Assembly (NCBI GenBank): GCA_965203255.1
Contig: OZ241882.1
Coordinates: forward strand, 1,612,001 to 1,676,000
Reading direction: 5' to 3'
Source: JAPOUP01 sp965203255
Lineage (GTDB): Bacteria > Pseudomonadota > Alphaproteobacteria > Rhodobacterales > Rhodobacteraceae
Length of the DNA: 64,000 nucleotides
Each line of letters starts with the position of its first letter. Positions within the stretch are counted from its first letter, which is position 1. Under the pieces are notes generated by a model. The model had not been told where the DNA came from. It worked only from the letters and a program-made list of their open reading frames with translations, and did no database searches. The translations under genes were made by a program, and so were the position numbers. Below are positions 61,983 to 64,000 of this stretch, piece after piece.

Positions 61983-63338
61983 CTAGCGCCTGACAGGGTT
62001 GCGCTTGCGGCGGCGCTTGCCCCGAAGCTGGGACTTCTCGATAAGGCCCTCATATTGGTGCGCCAGAAGATGGCTCTGCACCTGCTGGATTGTATCCATC
62101 GTCACTGAGACAACGATCAGAACTGATGTTCCGCCAAAATAGAAGGGAATTGCCAGTTGGCTACGCAAGATCTCCGGCAGCAGGCAAACGCCCGCAAGAT
62201 AAGCGGATCCAAGCACCAGAATCCGTGTGACAACATGGTCAAGAAACTCTTCCGTCTTCTTGCCAGGACGGATGCCAGGCACAAACCCATTCTGGTTCTT
62301 CAGGTTTTCCGCCACATCTTCGGTCTTGAAGCTGACATTGAACGTGTAGAAGAACGTGAAGAACACGATCATCGCCGTGAAAAAAACAAGATAGAGGGGT
62401 TGGCCGGGTCCAAAATACGCCAGTATCGTCGCCATGATCGGCCCTGACTGCGCCTCGCTGAATGTCGAGACCGTGACCGGAAGAAGCAAAAGCGAACTGG
62501 CGAAGATCGCGGGGATGACCCCCGCCGGATTGACCTTGATCGGGAGGTGGCTGGAGCCTCCTTCATACATTTTCATCCCCGCCTGCCGGCGCGGGTACTG
62601 GATAGGGATCTTCCTGAGCGATCGCTCCATGAAGACGACAAATCCGATCACGGCCACAACCATCACCATGACGCCAACGATGACAGCAGGGCTAAGCGCA
62701 CCCGACCGGCCAGACGCGAAGAACTGCGCCAGAGCTGCCGGAACCTCGGCGATGATACCCACGAAAATGATCAGCGATATGCCGTTGCCAATGCCTCGGG
62801 CGGTGATCTGCTCGCCGAGCCACATCAGGAACATGGTACCACCCACAAGCGTGATGACGGTGGCCGCCCGGAAATACCATCCGGGATCCGTAGCAAGATC
62901 ACCCGCCTCCAGGGAAACCGCCAGTCCGTAGGCCTGGAAGGTGGACAGAAACACTGTGCCGTACCGGGTGTACTGGTTGATCTTCTTGCGCCCGCGCTCG
63001 CCTTCCTTCTTGAGCTGCTCAAAATGCGGAACCATTGCCGTAAGGAGCTGCACAATGATCGCGGCGGAGATATAGGGCATGATGCCAAGCGCAAATATGC
63101 CCATCCGTGAGATCGCGCCTCCCGTGAACATGTTAAGAACCCCACCCAGTCCCGTCGCGGCCTGGTCCATGAACTCCCGGAGGGCGGCTGCGTCAATTCC
63201 CGGAACCGGAATGTAGGTTCCGATTCGGTAGACGATCAGAATTCCAAGGGTGAAAAAAATGCGCTGCCTGAGTTCGGTGGCCTGTCCAAAGACCCTCCAG
63301 TTCAGGTTGGCGGCCATTTGCTCCGCTGCCGATGCCAT
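61983..63338 (-). CDS. secY: preprotein translocase subunit SecY
   Basis: A 451-residue ten-helix channel of the Sec translocon. Signatures: RIFFTLGILIVYRIGTYIPV, the plug region FTGGAISRMGIFALGIMPYI, TQYTRYGTV-like region (INQYTRYGTVFLSTFQAYG), and the conserved cytosolic loop NGFVPGIRPGKKTEEFLDHV. The basic C terminus RGKRRRKRNPVRR is typical of alphaproteobacteria. It lies between rplO (99 bp upstream) and adk (53 bp downstream). Confidence 0.98.
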   Translation of the reverse strand: MASAAEQMAANLNWRVFGQATELRQRIFFTLGILIVYRIGTYIPVPGIDAAALREFMDQAATGLGGVLNMFTGGAISRMGIFALGIMPYISAAIIVQLLTAMVPHFEQLKKEGERGRKKINQYTRYGTVFLSTFQAYGLAVSLEAGDLATDPGWYFRAATVITLVGGTMFLMWLGEQITARGIGNGISLIIFVGIIAEVPAALAQFFASGRSGALSPAVIVGVMVMVVAVIGFVVFMERSLRKIPIQYPRRQAGMKMYEGGSSHLPIKVNPAGVIPAIFASSLLLLPVTVSTFSEAQSGPIMATILAYFGPGQPLYLVFFTAMIVFFTFFYTFNVSFKTEDVAENLKNQNGFVPGIRPGKKTEEFLDHVVTRILVLGSAYLAGVCLLPEILRSQLAIPFYFGGTSVLIVVSVTMDTIQQVQSHLLAHQYEGLIEKSQLRGKRRRKRNPVRR

Positions 63339-63437
63339 TCAGTGGCCTCTCCCGTTCGGGCACCGCCCTCAGGTTTCCCCGGGCGGAGCGTGGACAACCA
63401 GATGTATGTAGGCAGTGCCAGCACTGCCCACAACCAT

Positions 63438-63911
63438 TTATTCCGCTGTCTGTCCGGTCGCGACCCTCAGGGAGCCCCCGGACTCCCCGACCGCCTTCCG
63501 GGCCGCCGCGCTGGCACCCGTGACCTGCAGTTCAACTCTTGAGGTGAGTCCACCTTTGGCCAGCACCCGAACACCGTCAAGTCGACGGCGGACGAGACCG
63601 GACCTGACAAGGACCTCCTCGGTAATCGTCTCTTCAGCGTCGATTTTCCCGGCATCGATGAACTTCTGAAGAATGCCGAGGTTTACAACCGCAAATTTCC
63701 TGCGGTTGGGCTTGTTGAAACCGCGTTTGGGCAGGCGCTGGTAAAGGGGCATCTGCCCGCCCTCGAAACCGTTGATGGCAACCCCTGACCGCGATTTCTG
63801 ACCATTCATGCCACGCCCGGCCGTCTTTCCCTTGCCCGAGCCTGGGCCTCGGCCAACTCGCTTGGCCTTCTTCACCGCGCCGGGATTGTCGCGGAGCTCA
63901 TGCAGTTTCAT
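63438..63911 (-). CDS. rplO: 50S ribosomal protein L15
   Basis: A 157-residue uL15. The start MKLHELRDNPGAVKKAKRVG is the family N terminus, followed by the Gly-rich GRGPGSGKGKTAGRGMNGQK segment and FEGGQMPLYQRLPKRGFNKP. ATG 63911 is used; the frame opens at 63971 without family support. It is the first complete gene of the spc operon in this window. Confidence 0.98.
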   Translation of the reverse strand: MKLHELRDNPGAVKKAKRVGRGPGSGKGKTAGRGMNGQKSRSGVAINGFEGGQMPLYQRLPKRGFNKPNRRKFAVVNLGILQKFIDAGKIDAEETITEEVLVRSGLVRRRLDGVRVLAKGGLTSRVELQVTGASAAARKAVGESGGSLRVATGQTAE

Positions 63912-64000
63912 CTCGCTTCTCCTTGCCGAATACCACACCGCAGGCGAAACGGGGCGACCTCGGTCACTCAACTCAGTTTCAGCGTCGGACCTGCAGACCC
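63912..64000. other. window edge upstream of rplO
   Basis: Only 89 bp remain. rpmD (uL30) is expected here from gene order, but I cannot match its C terminus in any frame, so no gene is called. Confidence 0.4.

Overview
The window is a 64-kb piece of an alphaproteobacterial chromosome, most likely Rhodobacterales-like. This is inferred from the ATP12 chaperone, the four-gene bztABCD-type amino-acid ABC transporter, the yidD-ttcA-yidC-MOSC-engB-argB order, and the rplO-secY-adk ... rpsM-rpsK-rpoA-rplQ ribosomal cluster. Ordinary housekeeping blocks are broken up by many insertion sequences of different ages and by defence, toxin-antitoxin and RiPP modules, as in genomes going through IS expansion.

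Layout. 0-10.6 kb: M20 peptidase, a small unknown gene, tRNA-Asp and two tRNA-Val genes, lon, tgt, an Fe-S assembly pair (SufT/MIP18-like and IscA-like) with a TfoX-domain protein, yidD and ttcA. 10.6-13.4 kb: a dead IS21 istA, a Panacea-type toxin-antitoxin pair and an IS30 end. 13.4-20.2 kb: yidC, a MOSC protein, an intact IS30 placed exactly in the MOSC/engB overlap, engB, argB, a ferredoxin-like protein and a SixA phosphatase. 20.3-24.9 kb: bztDCBA. 25.3-39.5 kb: accessory island with vapBC (vapC frameshifted), a type I restriction-modification locus, a Xre-RES toxin-antitoxin pair with a double-palindrome operator, fragments of scpB and DUF4411 genes, and an ImmA/membrane-protein pair. 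40.2-42 kb: IS110. 42.6-46.1 kb: the atp12-rluC-crcB-rarA operon. 46.6-49.1 kb: rplQ, rpoA, rpsK, rpsM. 49.1-61.3 kb: a 12-kb accessory insertion between rpsM and adk, with a Septu-like ATPase/HNH pair broken by an IS110, a four-gene cyclophane-type RiPP cluster, a second IS30, and a nested IS4 element whose transposase carries a DruA-like (DUF4338) domain. 61.3-64 kb: adk, secY, rplO.

Two systems stand out. In the type I locus a HEPN toxin with the HepT signature R-x4-H-x-Y overlaps a gene whose product fuses a MntA-type minimal nucleotidyltransferase (GS-x10-D-x-D) to the N terminus of the HsdS specificity subunit. A known toxin/AMPylating-antitoxin chemistry is thereby welded to the subunit that assembles the methyltransferase, which suggests a self-guarding restriction system. 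In the ribosomal-operon insertion, a radical SAM/SPASM maturase, a 58-residue precursor ending in three aromatic-x-Arg units, a 2OG-Fe(II) oxygenase and an HExxH-type hydroxylase form a compact RiPP cluster. It has no visible transporter or protease, and a 12-G tract lies upstream of its first gene.

The mobile elements can be dated from the sequence: both intact IS30 copies have 4-bp target duplications (CTGA, AAAG), and the intact IS4 has a 9-bp duplication (CCCCGGGGC) and sits inside an older, internally deleted relative. All function calls rest on motif recognition by eye; no database search was run.
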